A stretch of 64,000 bases of DNA from an uncultured Alphaproteobacteria bacterium. GTDB taxonomy: Bacteria > Pseudomonadota > Alphaproteobacteria > Caulobacterales > Caulobacteraceae. Numbering within the stretch: the stretch's first letter is position 1; every line of letters starts with the position of its first letter. Shown in pieces: positions 34,290 through 45,016 of the stretch. Made by a program: the position numbers and the translations under genes. A model generated the notes under the pieces. The model was not told the origin of the DNA. It saw only the letters and a list, made by a program, of their open reading frames with translations, and searched no databases. The DNA lies in assembly GCA_903909375.1 (NCBI GenBank), contig CAIVVM010000025.1, positions 1-64,000 on the forward strand. The letters are read 5' to 3'.

Positions 34290-35662
34290 AGTTCGCGCCG
34301 GCTCAGCATCCAGAACCGGCCCAGCAACAGCCCACACGAAATGAAGGTGGCGATCACGATGGCCCAGATGATGCCGTTGATGCCCAGCGCCATCGGGATC
34401 GCCAGCCACCAGGCGAGCGGCGCCATGATCACCACGTAGCTGAGCAGGTGGGTATAGCTGGGAACCCACACATCGCCGCGCGCGCGGAGCGACTGGGCCA
34501 CCACCACCTGGATCGCATCCGGGAAAAAGAACAGGCAACTGATGATCAGCGCAGGGGCGGCCATTGCGATCGTGGCAGCGTCCTTTGTGTAGCCCGAGGC
34601 GATCAATTCCGCCGTGGGCCAGATGATCCCGGAGACCAGCAGGCCGAAGGCCGCCGCCACGCCGAAGGCCACCACCGCGGCCCGGTTCACCGCCGCAGCG
34701 TCCCTCGCCCCATACGCCTTGCCCACCAGCACGGCGGCGCCCGTCGCCAGGCCCAGAGGAACCATGAACACGATCGAGGCGACATTGAGCGCGATGGCGA
34801 AGGCCGCGACCGCCAGGCCGCCAATCCAGCCGGCAATGATGTTCATGCCCGCAAACGAGGCTACCTCGAAGAAGTTGGAGGCCCCGGCGCCATAGCCGAT
34901 CTGACGTTGCTCAACCTCTGCGGCGCGATCGCGCTCAGGCTTTCGGAACACGCCCAGCGCCCGCGCCTCCGGCATTCTCGCGATGAAGACCAGCATGGCG
35001 ATCACAAGAAACGCCCGCGCGCCCGTGGTGGCCCAGGCCCCGCCTACCGCGCCCAGCGCTGGCCATCCCAGCGTACCCGGCACCAGCAAAAGCAGCAGGC
35101 CCAGATTCACCACATTGGCCGCCCACATGGCCCATGCGCCGGGTCCCGGGCGCGACTGACCTTCCAGCCACATACTCGCGGTCACCGCCAGACCGTAGAA
35201 CGGGAGCGACAGGGCAAAGATCGTCAGGACTTCCGATGAGCCGGCCGCCAGGTCCGGCTCCAGTCCGATGGCATGCATGAACGGCGGCCCAGCCGCGATC
35301 AGCACGATCATCGAGACCAGCCCGATCCAGAAACTGTAGACCAGCCCCCGCCGCAAGACCGCGCCGGTCAGGTCGCGACGCCCCTCCCCGATCCGCCGGG
35401 CCGTCATGACATTCACGCCGGTCAACAATCCGATGGCGAAGGTCAGCACCACGCTGGTCGGGGCCCAGGCCAGTGCATGATAGCCAAGCTCCTGGGCGGA
35501 GTATCGCCCCACGACGATCGTATCGCACAGCCCCATGGCCATGATGCCAAGACGCGAGATCACGACCGGGCCGGACAGGCCCAGGAGTGACATCAGGTCA
35601 GTGCGAACGGGGCCGTGACGCCCCCCGGAATCGGCGGGCTCAGGGGCCGCTGGGCGGTCCAT
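34286..35662 (-). CDS. MATE family efflux transporter
   Basis: A 458-residue inner membrane exporter with about 12 transmembrane helices in two halves of six. The N-half has PVVISRLGIMAMGLCDTIVVGRY and GLLTGVNVMTARRIGEG; the C-half repeats the pattern with VFMVPLGLATGAAVLVGKAYGA. MATE proteins export cationic drugs, dyes or metabolites in exchange for Na+ or H+. No regulator is adjacent. Substrate unknown. The first 25 residues are a Pro/Gly-rich cytoplasmic tail. Confidence 0.92.
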   Translation of the reverse strand: MDRPAAPEPADSGGRHGPVRTDLMSLLGLSGPVVISRLGIMAMGLCDTIVVGRYSAQELGYHALAWAPTSVVLTFAIGLLTGVNVMTARRIGEGRRDLTGAVLRRGLVYSFWIGLVSMIVLIAAGPPFMHAIGLEPDLAAGSSEVLTIFALSLPFYGLAVTASMWLEGQSRPGPGAWAMWAANVVNLGLLLLLVPGTLGWPALGAVGGAWATTGARAFLVIAMLVFIARMPEARALGVFRKPERDRAAEVEQRQIGYGAGASNFFEVASFAGMNIIAGWIGGLAVAAFAIALNVASIVFMVPLGLATGAAVLVGKAYGARDAAAVNRAAVVAFGVAAAFGLLVSGIIWPTAELIASGYTKDAATIAMAAPALIISCLFFFPDAIQVVVAQSLRARGDVWVPSYTHLLSYVVIMAPLAWWLAIPMALGINGIIWAIVIATFISCGLLLGRFWMLSRREL

Positions 35663-35818
35663 GGCGCGAATCCAGAGTTTTCAAAGCGTGGCGGACACTG
35701 GCGCAACCGGCGGAGCCGGGCAAGCCGGGTTCCGCCCGTTTCGCCGCGCCTGTAGCACATTGCATGGACGACGTATCCGGGCGACCTTCAGTCTGCGCGA
35801 AACGTGGGGGAGTTGCTG

Positions 35819-36298
35819 GTGCCGCACATCACAGAACGCAGGGTTTGTGCGGAAGTCGAGGGCGGCTTCGTGCTCTTTCTCATAGGTATGCGGATCAACA
35901 AGCCGTGGAAATTCTGGAAGTGGGGACCGATCGCGGCGGCCATGCCGCGCATGCTGATCGAATTGGCCAGACAGCCGGAACTGGGGCTGCTGCATGCACG
36001 CACTCACTTCAACTTCCCGAACATCATGGTCGTGCAGTACTGGCGCGACTTCGACGCCCTGGAGGTCTACGCCAAGGCCCGCGATCACGCTCACCTGCCG
36101 GCCTGGCAGGCGTTCAACAAGGCCATCGGGTCCAACGGCGACGTTGGCATCTGGCACGAGACCTATGTGATCGGCCCCGGCCAGTACGAGAACATCTACA
36201 ACAACATGCCGCCCTATGGTCTGGGCGCCGTCGGAACCATTGTCGATGCCGTCGGTGGCCGACAGGCGGCGCGGCAGCGGGTCAGGTCGGGGACCTAA
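35819..36298 (+). CDS. DUF4188 domain protein
   Basis: A 159-residue protein of the DUF4188 family. Family marks are the N-terminal [18 protein letters not shown], then [39 protein letters not shown] and GIWHETYVI. The fold resembles dimeric alpha-beta barrel (monooxygenase-like) proteins, with His residues in HAHLPAW and WHETY that could bind a cofactor. I choose the GTG at 35819 because GGGGGAG lies six bases upstream; a GTG at 35804 is the alternative. Function unknown. The stop overlaps the convergent DAHP synthase gene by 4 bp. Confidence 0.8.
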   Translation: MPHITERRVCAEVEGGFVLFLIGMRINKPWKFWKWGPIAAAMPRMLIELARQPELGLLHARTHFNFPNIMVVQYWRDFDALEVYAKARDHAHLPAWQAFNKAIGSNGDVGIWHETYVIGPGQYENIYNNMPPYGLGAVGTIVDAVGGRQAARQRVRSGT

Positions 36299-37680
36299 AC
36301 GCCCGCCGTCGCCCGTTGCGCGACAACCCCGGTGTCATCCTTCAGCTTCTCCGCCACCAGGAACGCCAGTTCCAGAGCCTGCTCGCCATTCAGTCTGGGG
36401 TCGCAGTGGGTATGGTAGCGGTCCGCCAGGTCACCCTCGGCCACCGCCCGCGCGCCGCCCAGGCACTCTGTTACGTTCTGGCCTGTCATTTCCAGGTGAA
36501 CGCCACCCGGGTGGACACCCTCGGCCTTGCAGATCTCGATGAAGCTTTTGACTTCGGAGAGGATGCGGTCGAACGGCCGGGTCTTGTAGCCGTTGTTGGC
36601 CGTGAGGGTGTTGCCGTGCATCGGGTCGATGGCCCAGACGACATTGCGGCCCGACGCCTTGGTGGCGCGCAGCAGTTCCGGTAGCCGCGCGGCGATCTTG
36701 TCCGAGCCGAAGCGGCCGTACAGCGTGATGCGTCCGGCCTCATCGGCAGGGTTCAGCGTGTCGATCAAGCGCAATACGTCGTCACCCTCCATGGTCGGGC
36801 CGCACTTGATGCCGATCGGATTACGGATACCGCGGAAGAACTCCACATGCGCCCCATCCAGCTGGCGTGTGCGCTCGCCGATCCACAGCAGGTGGGCGGA
36901 GGTGTCGTACCATTCGCCCGAGGTGCTATCGACCCGGGTCATGGCTTCCTCATAACCCAGCAGCAGACCCTCATGGCTGGTGAAGAACTCCACCTGGCGC
37001 AGGGTGGGCTGGCTCTCGGGCGTGACGCCGATGGCCTCCATGAACTGAAGGGTCTCGCTGATCTTGTCGGCGAACTCGCGGTACCGCGCGCCTTGAGGGC
37101 TGTCGGCCACGAACCCCAGCGTCCAGCGATGGATGTTGTGCAGATCGGCATAGCCGCCGCCGGCGAAGGCGCGGATCAGGTTGAGCGTTGACGAGGACTG
37201 GGCATAGGCCTGCATCAGGCGCTGCGGATCGGGGATCCGGGCCTCCGGCGTGAACTCCATGCCGTTGATGTTGTCGCCACGATAGGACGGCAGCTCGACC
37301 CCATCGATCACCTCGACGGGCGAGGAGCGCGGCTTGCCGAACTGGCCGGCCATGCGGCCCACCTTGACGACCGGCTTGCCGCCCGCAAACGTCAGCACAA
37401 CCGCCATCTGCAGGATCAGCCGGAACAGGTCGCGGATATTGTCGGCGTGGAACTCCTTGAAGCTTTCGGCGCAGTCGCCGCCCTGCAGCAGGAACGCCTT
37501 GCCCGCCGCCACATCGGCCAGCTTGCTCTTCAGGCGTCGCGCCTCGCCTGCAAAAACCAGGGGCGGCATCCGGCGAAGGTCTGTCTCGACGCGCGTCAGC
37601 TCGGCCAGGTCCGGATAGTCGGCCGGGATGTGCTTGGCGGGTTTGGCTCTCCAGGAGGCCGGGGTCCAGTGTTCGGTCAT
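36295..37680 (-). CDS. Class II 3-deoxy-7-phosphoheptulonate synthase
   Basis: A 461-residue DAHP synthase of the plant-like class II (AroAII) family, the first step of the shikimate pathway, joining phosphoenolpyruvate and erythrose-4-phosphate. Signatures are WTPASWR at the N-terminus, [12 protein letters not shown] with the metal-binding Cys, [15 protein letters not shown], and [11 protein letters not shown] and [15 protein letters not shown] near the C-terminus. Length is normal. It lies 83 bp downstream of the O-antigen ligase gene on the same strand and may have its own promoter. Confidence 0.95.
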   Translation of the reverse strand: MTEHWTPASWRAKPAKHIPADYPDLAELTRVETDLRRMPPLVFAGEARRLKSKLADVAAGKAFLLQGGDCAESFKEFHADNIRDLFRLILQMAVVLTFAGGKPVVKVGRMAGQFGKPRSSPVEVIDGVELPSYRGDNINGMEFTPEARIPDPQRLMQAYAQSSSTLNLIRAFAGGGYADLHNIHRWTLGFVADSPQGARYREFADKISETLQFMEAIGVTPESQPTLRQVEFFTSHEGLLLGYEEAMTRVDSTSGEWYDTSAHLLWIGERTRQLDGAHVEFFRGIRNPIGIKCGPTMEGDDVLRLIDTLNPADEAGRITLYGRFGSDKIAARLPELLRATKASGRNVVWAIDPMHGNTLTANNGYKTRPFDRILSEVKSFIEICKAEGVHPGGVHLEMTGQNVTECLGGARAVAEGDLADRYHTHCDPRLNGEQALELAFLVAEKLKDDTGVVAQRATAGV

Positions 37681-37762
37681 GGCTCTAACGTCAGAAGCCG
37701 CCGGGGTTTCGGCGGGCCGGGCGTTTTACGCGCATTGTCGGGCGGCGTCGACGGGGTTGGTT

Positions 37763-38959
37763 TCAGGCGGTTTTCGGCGCGGTCTCCGCGAGCGCCACGA
37801 CCACGGCGACAAGTGCGGCCAGCGCAAGCCACCACTCCTGCCACACCCCGAAGCTGACAAGGCCGAAGAACAGATAGACCGTGGCGGAGCCGGCCGAAGC
37901 GGCGGCTAGCAGGGTACGATCCTCCCGAACCAGGCGCCGGAACAGGAATGCCCAGGTTAGCGCGGCGAGCACAGCTCCCAGAGCCCCCAGCTCAAGCCAG
38001 ACCTGCAAGGCGCCATTGTGCGGGTGGAGCTGTATCGAAGGGCTGAACGCCCGGCTGGCGTCGAGGCCCCAGCCGCGCCAGGGATGTTCGGAAATCCGCG
38101 CGATGGCAAAGGCCCAGTAGCCCATCCGCTGTTCCCAGGAGACCGGGAGGTTTGCGCCGAAACCGCCCAGCCGAACCAACAGGATCAGCACCGGCATCAC
38201 CAGCATCAACAACGCAGCGACTATCGCCAGAGCTTTCGGCGCCGAGCGTGGCCAGATCCAGACCGCCGCGCCAACCGCGAGCGCCAGCGCCACAGCAAGC
38301 ACCGGAGCATCGGACAGGAAACGCTGGGCCAGCACCACCGTACCCAACACCATAAGCCCTCCCAGCCAGCGGGGCGCACCGGCCCGCGCGCCGGCGACAG
38401 CCGCCACCGGCCAAAGCAGCGCCAGAACAAAGGCGCCCTGCGCCAGGTTCTTGCGACCCAGGTCCGGCCGGATCGGATCATTCATCAGATTGCGCAGCGT
38501 CTGATAGACGCCGCCATTTGTCAGGGCCTCGACCAGAAGCAGGCCGCCATAGGCCGCCAGCCCCAAGGCCAGAACCCTGAGCGCCAAAGCCGCCAGTCCC
38601 GGATCAGCGCGCCGCGCGCCACACCAGGCCGCATAGTAGAGCGGCAGCTGTGCGGCCAGTTTCAGAGCTACGCTGTCCTCCAGGCTCTGGGCAGGATGAA
38701 ACGTCCAGAGTGTGGATAGCGCCGCCCAGGCAAGGCCGAACAACAGGATCACCGCCAGCGGCGCTTCCGGTTCGCGAAGGCGCAGCGCCGGCAAACAAAG
38801 CAGGCCGGCAAGCGCCACCAACGCGGCAAACCCCAACGGTCCCAGCCACGCCATGAGCGGCGTCAGCCCGGCCACGCCCACCATCACCCATCCGCACCAG
38901 GTTGCCAGGCGATCAGGAGCGACACGCGGCGCTGGCCCTTGGTGTGCGGGCGCCGTCAA
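37763..38959 (-). CDS. O-antigen ligase family (WaaL/Wzy-like) membrane protein
   Basis: A 398-residue polytopic membrane protein with about 11 hydrophobic helices. The Wzy_C-type signature is present: HPWRGWGLDASRAF followed by the large periplasmic loop motif LHPHNGALQVWLELG, with the histidine important in WaaL ligases. It joins O-antigen or another polymer to lipid A-core, or polymerises a glycan. No other polysaccharide genes adjoin it; it sits behind glmU, rpiA and gor in a leftward run, which would connect it loosely to the UDP-GlcNAc supply made by GlmU. Ligase versus polymerase cannot be decided. Confidence 0.85.
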   Translation of the reverse strand: MTAPAHQGPAPRVAPDRLATWCGWVMVGVAGLTPLMAWLGPLGFAALVALAGLLCLPALRLREPEAPLAVILLFGLAWAALSTLWTFHPAQSLEDSVALKLAAQLPLYYAAWCGARRADPGLAALALRVLALGLAAYGGLLLVEALTNGGVYQTLRNLMNDPIRPDLGRKNLAQGAFVLALLWPVAAVAGARAGAPRWLGGLMVLGTVVLAQRFLSDAPVLAVALALAVGAAVWIWPRSAPKALAIVAALLMLVMPVLILLVRLGGFGANLPVSWEQRMGYWAFAIARISEHPWRGWGLDASRAFSPSIQLHPHNGALQVWLELGALGAVLAALTWAFLFRRLVREDRTLLAAASAGSATVYLFFGLVSFGVWQEWWLALAALVAVVVALAETAPKTA

Positions 38960-38993
38960 TGGGTCTGTCCTGCACAGTCCCGGCGAAGCAGGC

Positions 38994-40376
38994 TCACGCC
39001 ACTGCGCCCAGAGACGGCGGCGCCACCTTGTCGCGCATTGTCACAAGTTCCTCGGCCAGGGTCGGGTGTACCGCGCAGGTCGCGTCCCATTGCGGCTTGG
39101 TCACACCCATCTTCATGGCGATCGCCGCCATCTGGATGATCTCCGGCCCATCGGGGGCGACCACATGGCAGCCGACGATGCGCTCACCAGCCTGCTCGAC
39201 CACCAGCTTGATCATCGCCCGCTGATGGCCGCCGTAGAAGGTCTCCTTCATGGGCCGGAACTTCGACATGTAGATATCGACCTTTCCGTACTTGTGGCGG
39301 GCGTCCGCCTCGGACAGGCCAACCGACCCGATCTGTGGCTGGGTGAAGACGGCCGAGGCCACCATCTCGTGGTCGAAGGTGGTCGGGTTGTTGAAGAATT
39401 CGGTCTGGGCGAAGGCTGCACCCTCCCGGATCGCCACCGGGGTCAGGTTGATGCGGTCGGTCACGTCACCCACGGCCCAGATGTTGTCGACGCTGCTGCG
39501 GGAGTATTCGTCGACTTTCACGGCGCCGTTCTCTGTCACGGCGACGCCAGCGGCGTCGAGGCCCAGACCCTCGGTGTAGGGCTCGCGGCCGAGTGCGAAC
39601 ATCACGACGTCGGACGTCGTACCGTGGCCATCGGAACACCGGCTGACGAGACCGTCCGCGGTCTTCTCGATGTCGGTGATGCGTGTTCCCAGCCGCACCT
39701 TGATACCGCGCGCCTCCATCTCCTCGGCCACATGGCTGCGGATGTCGTCGTCAAAACCGCGAAGCACGTTCGGGCCCCGGTGAACCACCGTCGTGTCCAC
39801 GCCCAGACCATTGAAGATGCAGGCGAACTCAAGCGCGATATAGCCTCCGCCCGCCACCACAATGCTCTTTGGAAGCTGCTCCAGGTGAAACGCCTCATTG
39901 GAGGTTATGGCGTGCTCGATGCCGGAAACGTCCGTCGGCATCCAGGGTCGACCGCCGGTGGCGACCAGGATCTTGGCGGCCGTCACGGTTCCGTGGCCTT
40001 CGACATCGATCGTATGGCGGCCGGTGAGGCGGGCCTTGCCGTGGATCAACTCGGCGCCGGCGTTCTGCAGGTTGCGGACATAGATGCCCGAGAGCCGCGC
40101 AATCTCGATGTCCTTGGCCATCAGGAACTTCGGCCAGTCGAACCGTGTCTCTCCGATCTCCCAGCCATAGCCCCGGGCCGTGTCGAAAGATTTTGAATAT
40201 TCAGAGGCATAGACCATGAATTTCTTGGGCACACAGCCGCGGATCACACAGGTGCCGCCCACCCGGCTTTCCTCCGCCACAGCGACCCGCGCGCCCGACA
40301 TCGCGGCAAGGCGCGCGGCGCGCACGCCGCCCGAACCGGCGCCGATGACGAAGAGATCGTAGTCATAGTCGGCCAT
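38994..40376 (-). CDS. gor: Glutathione-disulfide reductase
   Basis: A 460-residue FAD-dependent pyridine nucleotide-disulfide oxidoreductase that regenerates GSH from GSSG with NADPH. FAD motif GAGSGGVRAARLAA is at residues 12-25. The redox disulfide is C43-C48 in GGTCVIRGCVPKK. The NADPH domain has VAGGGYIALEFACIFNG. The C-terminal HPTLAEEL supplies the His-Glu pair of the partner subunit. It starts 9 bp after rpiA, so the genes are probably one operon. It complements the glutathione peroxidase and GST genes in the window. Confidence 0.94.
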   Translation of the reverse strand: MADYDYDLFVIGAGSGGVRAARLAAMSGARVAVAEESRVGGTCVIRGCVPKKFMVYASEYSKSFDTARGYGWEIGETRFDWPKFLMAKDIEIARLSGIYVRNLQNAGAELIHGKARLTGRHTIDVEGHGTVTAAKILVATGGRPWMPTDVSGIEHAITSNEAFHLEQLPKSIVVAGGGYIALEFACIFNGLGVDTTVVHRGPNVLRGFDDDIRSHVAEEMEARGIKVRLGTRITDIEKTADGLVSRCSDGHGTTSDVVMFALGREPYTEGLGLDAAGVAVTENGAVKVDEYSRSSVDNIWAVGDVTDRINLTPVAIREGAAFAQTEFFNNPTTFDHEMVASAVFTQPQIGSVGLSEADARHKYGKVDIYMSKFRPMKETFYGGHQRAMIKLVVEQAGERIVGCHVVAPDGPEIIQMAAIAMKMGVTKPQWDATCAVHPTLAEELVTMRDKVAPPSLGAVA

Positions 40377-40385
40377 GCCAGTTAC

Positions 40386-41072
40386 CTAGGGTTCGAGTTC
40401 AAACACGCCGTCGGGGCCGCCGATCAGCGCACAATCGGCCAGATCGAGAAACAGGCCGTGATCCACGACGCCGGTGACGCTCTTCAGCGCCGCCGCCAGC
40501 ATCGCCGGTTCCTCAATGCGCCCGCACGCCACGTCATAGATCAGATTGCCGCCGTCCGTGCGGACCGGCTCGCCGTCGCGCCGTCGCAGCGCCGGCATCA
40601 TGCCGATCTCGCACTCGGCGAGCACGTCGCAAATTCTCAACGCCGTGATCTTGTGCCCGAACGCCACCACCTCGATGGGTAGCGCGAACTTGCCAAGCGT
40701 TTTCACATGCTTGGCGGCGTCGGCAATGACCACGCAGCGGCTGGAGGCCTCCCAGACCAGCTTCTCGCGCAGCAGGGCCGCGCCGCCGCCCTTGATCAGC
40801 GAGAGGCCCGGCCCGATCTCGTCGGCGCCGTCAACGGTCAGGTCGATGGTGCGGGTGTCGCCCAGCTGGGCGATGCGAATGCCAAGGCTGGTCGCCAGAT
40901 CGGCTGTGGCCTGCGAGGTGGGCACGCCCACGATGTCCAGTTTCCGCGCGGCGAGGGCGCGCACGAACCACGCTGCGGTGGAGCCGGTGCCCAGACCCAC
41001 CACCATATCCGCTTCAACAAGTTTGGCGGCCGCTTCGCCCGCGGCGCGCTTCTGGCCGTCGACATCGATCAT
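40386..41072 (-). CDS. rpiA: Ribose-5-phosphate isomerase A
   Basis: A 228-residue isomerase interconverting ribose-5-phosphate and ribulose-5-phosphate in the pentose phosphate pathway. Family motifs are [13 protein letters not shown] (phosphate loop), [30 protein letters not shown] (catalytic Asp, Glu and Lys) and [12 protein letters not shown]. Length is as expected. The ATG overlaps the glmU TGA by 4 bp, indicating coupled translation; gor follows 9 bp downstream. Confidence 0.95.
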   Translation of the reverse strand: MIDVDGQKRAAGEAAAKLVEADMVVGLGTGSTAAWFVRALAARKLDIVGVPTSQATADLATSLGIRIAQLGDTRTIDLTVDGADEIGPGLSLIKGGGAALLREKLVWEASSRCVVIADAAKHVKTLGKFALPIEVVAFGHKITALRICDVLAECEIGMMPALRRRDGEPVRTDGGNLIYDVACGRIEEPAMLAAALKSVTGVVDHGLFLDLADCALIGGPDGVFELEP

Positions 41073-42424
41073 TTCGCCGCAGCCTTCTTTCTCGCCGCCA
41101 TCACCTGCCGGAAGCGCGCCGCCCAGCCGGCCTTCTCGATCTGGGTTCCCCGTTCCAGCGCCAGGGCGTCGGCCGCCACGTCCTTCGTGATCACCGAGCC
41201 GGACCCGATATAGGCGCCCTCGCCCACCGAGATCGGCGCCACCAGGGCGGTGTTGGAGCCCACAAAGGCCCCGGCGCCCACGTGGGTGTCATATTTGAAG
41301 AAGCCGTCGTAGTTGCAGAAGATGGTGCCTGCTCCGATGTTGGCCCCAGCCCCCACCGAGCCGTCGCCAAGATAGCTCAGGTGATTGGCCTTGGCGCCCT
41401 TTCCAACCGTGACCTTCTTCACCTCCACGAAGTTGCCGATGTGGGCCTCCTCGCCGATGTCGGCGCCGGGACGTAGCCGCGCATAGGGGCCGACCAGCGC
41501 GCCCGCGCGCACGATCGCGCCCTCCAGATGGCTGAAGGCCCGGATCACCGCACCGGTCTCCACTCGAACACCGGGGGCGAACACGACATAGGGCTCAACC
41601 GTGGCGCCGGGCGCCAGATCCGTGTCCCAGGAAAAATGCACCGTCTCGGGCGCCGGCATGGCCACGCCCTGCGCCAGAAACTGCTCGCGGCGCCGGCGCT
41701 GGAAGATCGCCTCGGCCTGCGCCAGCTGCATCTGGGTGTCGGCCCCCATCACAGCTGATTCCGGGGCGATGTTGGCCCGAACCACGGCCTCCTCGTGGGT
41801 CGCTTCAGACACGATATCGGTGATGAAATACTCGCCCTTGGGGTTGTCGTTCTTCACCCGACCCAGCCAGCGGAAGAGGTCCCTGGCATGAGCAACATAC
41901 ATGCCGCCGTTGCAAAGCTTGACCGAGCGGATCTCTTCCGTGGCCTGGCTCGGCTCGACAATCCGGATCACATGACCATCCGCGCCCCGCAGCACCCGGC
42001 CATAGAGCAACGGATCGTGCGGCTCGAAGCCCATGATGGCCAGGGCCGCGCCTTTCGCGCGAAGGGTGAACAGATATTCCAGGTCCTGGGGCGAGAGCAG
42101 CGGGCAGTCGCCGTTCACCACCAGAACGTCGCCCTCGAAGTCAGCCAGCACATCGCGCGCCGCCAGCACCGCGTGTCCGGTGCCGAGCGGCGGGTCCTGC
42201 AGCACAGGGGCGCCTTCACCCAGTCGTTCCACCGCGCGCGCCCGCACCTCCGGGCTGTGATTACCCACCACCACATGGATCCGGTCGCAGCCGGCCGCCT
42301 GCACGGTGTCGATCACCCGGTCCAGCAAGCTGCGCCCGCCCACCTTGTGCAGGACCTTGGGGATCGGCGACTTCATCCGCGTGCCCTGGCCGGCGGCCAT
42401 GATCACGGCAGCGCGTGCGGTCAT
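41069..42424 (-). CDS. glmU: Bifunctional UDP-N-acetylglucosamine pyrophosphorylase / glucosamine-1-phosphate N-acetyltransferase
   Basis: A 451-residue enzyme making UDP-GlcNAc for peptidoglycan and LPS. The N-terminal uridylyltransferase domain has [20 protein letters not shown] and VVNGDCPLL. The C-terminal left-handed beta-helix acetyltransferase domain has [25 protein letters not shown] and [17 protein letters not shown]. The ATG at 42424 is preceded by GGGGGAA; upstream in-frame codons are not protein-like. It heads a run glmU-rpiA-gor. It is divergent from the M28 peptidase with a 109-bp gap. Confidence 0.96.
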   Translation of the reverse strand: MTARAAVIMAAGQGTRMKSPIPKVLHKVGGRSLLDRVIDTVQAAGCDRIHVVVGNHSPEVRARAVERLGEGAPVLQDPPLGTGHAVLAARDVLADFEGDVLVVNGDCPLLSPQDLEYLFTLRAKGAALAIMGFEPHDPLLYGRVLRGADGHVIRIVEPSQATEEIRSVKLCNGGMYVAHARDLFRWLGRVKNDNPKGEYFITDIVSEATHEEAVVRANIAPESAVMGADTQMQLAQAEAIFQRRRREQFLAQGVAMPAPETVHFSWDTDLAPGATVEPYVVFAPGVRVETGAVIRAFSHLEGAIVRAGALVGPYARLRPGADIGEEAHIGNFVEVKKVTVGKGAKANHLSYLGDGSVGAGANIGAGTIFCNYDGFFKYDTHVGAGAFVGSNTALVAPISVGEGAYIGSGSVITKDVAADALALERGTQIEKAGWAARFRQVMAARKKAAAK

Positions 42425-42533
42425 TCGGTGTTCCCCCGAGCCAACTGAGTCTTTCTGGAATATGGGCTTAGCAAGCCTTGTGGCGACGCGCGAGAAACAG
42501 CTAGCCTCTCCGCCACGTTCTCGGGGGAAATTC

Positions 42534-44795
42534 ATGACAACGCGCGCCCGCCTCGCCGCCCTGCTTTGCGCCTGCGCGCTCGGCGCCCTGACGCCGCTCA
42601 CCCTTCAGGCGGCGCCGGACAAGGCGCTTGAGGCCCGCTTCGACGCCCTGATCGACCCGGCCTTGATGGGATCGTGGCTCAAGACTATGGCGGCAGAGCC
42701 CAATCACGTCGGCTCCGCCAACAACAAGGCCAATGCCGAAATGACGCTGGCCCAGTTCAAGTCCTGGGGATGGGACGCGAAGATGGAGGTGTTCGACGTC
42801 CTCTATCCGACGCCAAGGGAGATCGCACTGGAGTTGGTCAGCGGCGCGGGCGCGCCGTTTGCCGCCACGCTGACCGAGGCGCCGATCCCGGGCGACGAGA
42901 GCTCGGCGCGCACCCGAGACCAGCTGCCGGCCTATGTCGCCTTCCAGGGCGACGGCGACGTCACCGCGCCGCTGGTCTACGTGAACTATGGCATGCCCGC
43001 CGACTACGACACCCTGAAGCGCCTGGGCGTCTCGGTGAAGGGCAAGATCGTGATCGCCCGCTACGGCGGCGGCTGGCGGGGGCTGAAGCCGAAACTCGCC
43101 CAGGAAAACGGCGCGGTCGGTGCGATCATCTACTCCGACCCGCGCGACGACGGCTACGCGACCGACGATGTCTACCCCAAGGGCGCGGCGCGGCCGCCGG
43201 GCGGGTTTCAAAGAGGCTCCGTGGCCGACATGACCGTCTTCCCGGGCGACCCCACCACACCGGGCTATGGCTCTACGAAGAACGCCAAACGGGTCGCCCG
43301 CGAGGACGCCGCCACGATCCTGAAGATCCCTACCCTGCCGCTCTCCTACGGCGACGCTCAGAAGCTGCTGTCGGCCCTGGACGGACCCGTCGCGCCGCCC
43401 GCCTGGCGCGGCAGTCTGCCGATCACCTACCACGTGGGTGGGGGCGATGACGCGAAGGTTCACCTGAAGGTGCTTTCGGACTGGAGCCTGAAGCCCGCCT
43501 ACAACGTCATTGCCACGCTGAAGGGCGCGGAAAGGCCCGACGAATGGATCCTGCGCGGCAACCACCGCGACGGCTGGGTGTTCGGCGCTTCCGATCCGCT
43601 GTCCGGCCACGTGGCCATGATGAACGAGGCCAAGGCCCTGGGCGCACTGAAAAAGACCGGATGGAAACCCAGGCGCACCATCGTCTACACCAGCTGGGAC
43701 GCCGAGGAGCCGATGCTGCTGGGCTCCACCGAGTGGGCCGAGACCCATGCCGCCGAGCTGAAGAAGAAGGCGGTGATCTACATCAACTCCGACAGCAATG
43801 GCCGCGGCTTCCTGGGGGTCGGCGGCAGCCACGCCTTCCAGCATTTCGTGAGTAACGTGGCCAACGACGTCGCCGATCCGCAGACCGGCGTTTCCGTTGG
43901 CGCGCGCCTTCGCGCCGCCTACCGCGTTCAGGCGGCAGAACCCGGCGCCACCCCCCGCGCAACCGCGCTCGGCGTCATCGCCACCAATCCGGCCCGCGAC
44001 CTGCCCATCGACGCCCTGGGCTCCGGCTCGGACTATTCGGCTTTCCTGCAGCACCTCGGCGTAGCTTCCATCAACCTGGGCTTCGGCGGCGAGGGTGAGA
44101 GCGGCGGCGTCTATCACTCGGCCTACGACACCTACGAGCACCACAGCCGGTTCGTGGACCCCGGTCACGCCTATGCCGGCGCGCTGGCCAGGGTGACGGG
44201 GCGCATGGTGATGCGCCTGGCCGATGCCGCCACCCCGCTGCAGCGCTATGGCGACTTCGCCGACACGGTATCCGGCTACCTCACTGATGTTAAGGGCCTG
44301 GCCGACACCCGGCGCACCGAGGCCTTGACCCGCACGAGCCTGCTGGCCGCCGGCGCCTATCGACTGGCCGACGATCCGACGCTCTCACGCGGCGATCCTG
44401 ATCCGCTGCCCGCCTCGCCGAAACTGGACTTCGCCGCCATGGACACCGCTGTGGCGCGGCTGAAGGCGGCCGCCACACGCTTCGACAAGGCCCTGCTGGA
44501 GAAGGGACCAACCCTCAATCCCGCCCAGCGCAAGGCCCTCGATGCCGTCATCCTGCCCCTCGAACAGACCCTGCTCCGGGATCGGGGTCTGCCCTTCCGG
44601 CCCTGGTACAGGAACATGATCTATGCGCCGGGCCGCTTCACCGGCTACGGCGCCAAGACCCTCCCCGGCATCCGTGAGGCCATCGAGGAGCGTCGGTTCG
44701 ACGACGCCGTCGCCTACATCAGCCTGACCGCCGAGGCGCTCGGCGACTACGCTGCGGGGCTGGAGGCGGCCACGGCGGTGATCAATGGCGGGTGA
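42534..44795 (+). CDS. M28 family metallopeptidase (glutamate carboxypeptidase II-like), secreted
   Basis: A 753-residue exported peptidase with the domain order of glutamate carboxypeptidase II: signal peptide ([17 protein letters not shown] to LQAAP), PA domain inserted around residues 130-290, the M28 catalytic domain, and a C-terminal dimerisation domain. The two-zinc site is complete: H344 and D354 in [12 protein letters not shown], the EE pair in [11 protein letters not shown], the Asp in [10 protein letters not shown] and the final His in [18 protein letters not shown] precedes the ATG at 42534. It probably trims C-terminal acidic residues from peptides in the periplasm. Confidence 0.93.
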   Translation: MTTRARLAALLCACALGALTPLTLQAAPDKALEARFDALIDPALMGSWLKTMAAEPNHVGSANNKANAEMTLAQFKSWGWDAKMEVFDVLYPTPREIALELVSGAGAPFAATLTEAPIPGDESSARTRDQLPAYVAFQGDGDVTAPLVYVNYGMPADYDTLKRLGVSVKGKIVIARYGGGWRGLKPKLAQENGAVGAIIYSDPRDDGYATDDVYPKGAARPPGGFQRGSVADMTVFPGDPTTPGYGSTKNAKRVAREDAATILKIPTLPLSYGDAQKLLSALDGPVAPPAWRGSLPITYHVGGGDDAKVHLKVLSDWSLKPAYNVIATLKGAERPDEWILRGNHRDGWVFGASDPLSGHVAMMNEAKALGALKKTGWKPRRTIVYTSWDAEEPMLLGSTEWAETHAAELKKKAVIYINSDSNGRGFLGVGGSHAFQHFVSNVANDVADPQTGVSVGARLRAAYRVQAAEPGATPRATALGVIATNPARDLPIDALGSGSDYSAFLQHLGVASINLGFGGEGESGGVYHSAYDTYEHHSRFVDPGHAYAGALARVTGRMVMRLADAATPLQRYGDFADTVSGYLTDVKGLADTRRTEALTRTSLLAAGAYRLADDPTLSRGDPDPLPASPKLDFAAMDTAVARLKAAATRFDKALLEKGPTLNPAQRKALDAVILPLEQTLLRDRGLPFRPWYRNMIYAPGRFTGYGAKTLPGIREAIEERRFDDAVAYISLTAEALGDYAAGLEAATAVINGG

Positions 44796-44803
44796 AAGAC
44801 AAC

Positions 44804-45006
44804 CTCCTCGCCCCCGCGAGCCCGCGAATGCGGGGGAGACGAGAGGGAGAGGATTGAGGAGAGGGCCGGCTGGGCGACCCTGGCGTGACGTCGAGGTCCC
44901 GCAGCGTCACCGCCGCACATCCTCGGACCGCGACCAGCGGATCACCCCTTCACGCACCGGCCCTCTCCTCAATCCTCTCCCTCTCGGCTTCGCCGGGGGC
45001 GAGGAG
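44804..45006. repeat. Large imperfect inverted repeat before gph
   Basis: A 29-bp perfect arm pair (44841-44869 and 44957-44985, core GGGAGAGGATTGAGGAGAGG) is nested inside a 13-bp pair, CTCCTCGCCCCCG (44804-44816) and its complement (44994-45006). The arms enclose about 87 bp. The right arm ends in GAGGAG (45001-45006), the ribosome-binding site of gph, so the transcript can fold that site into the stem. Similar C/T-rich repeats are common in Caulobacteraceae genomes, so it may be a mobile repeat remnant. Confidence 0.88.
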
Positions 45007-45016
45007 CGCTAAAGCC

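Noticed and set aside
42501..44168. Minus-strand frame of 555 codons opposite the M28 peptidase
   Set aside because: It lies antisense to a gene with an intact zinc site and signal peptide; its composition is typical of GC-rich antisense frames.
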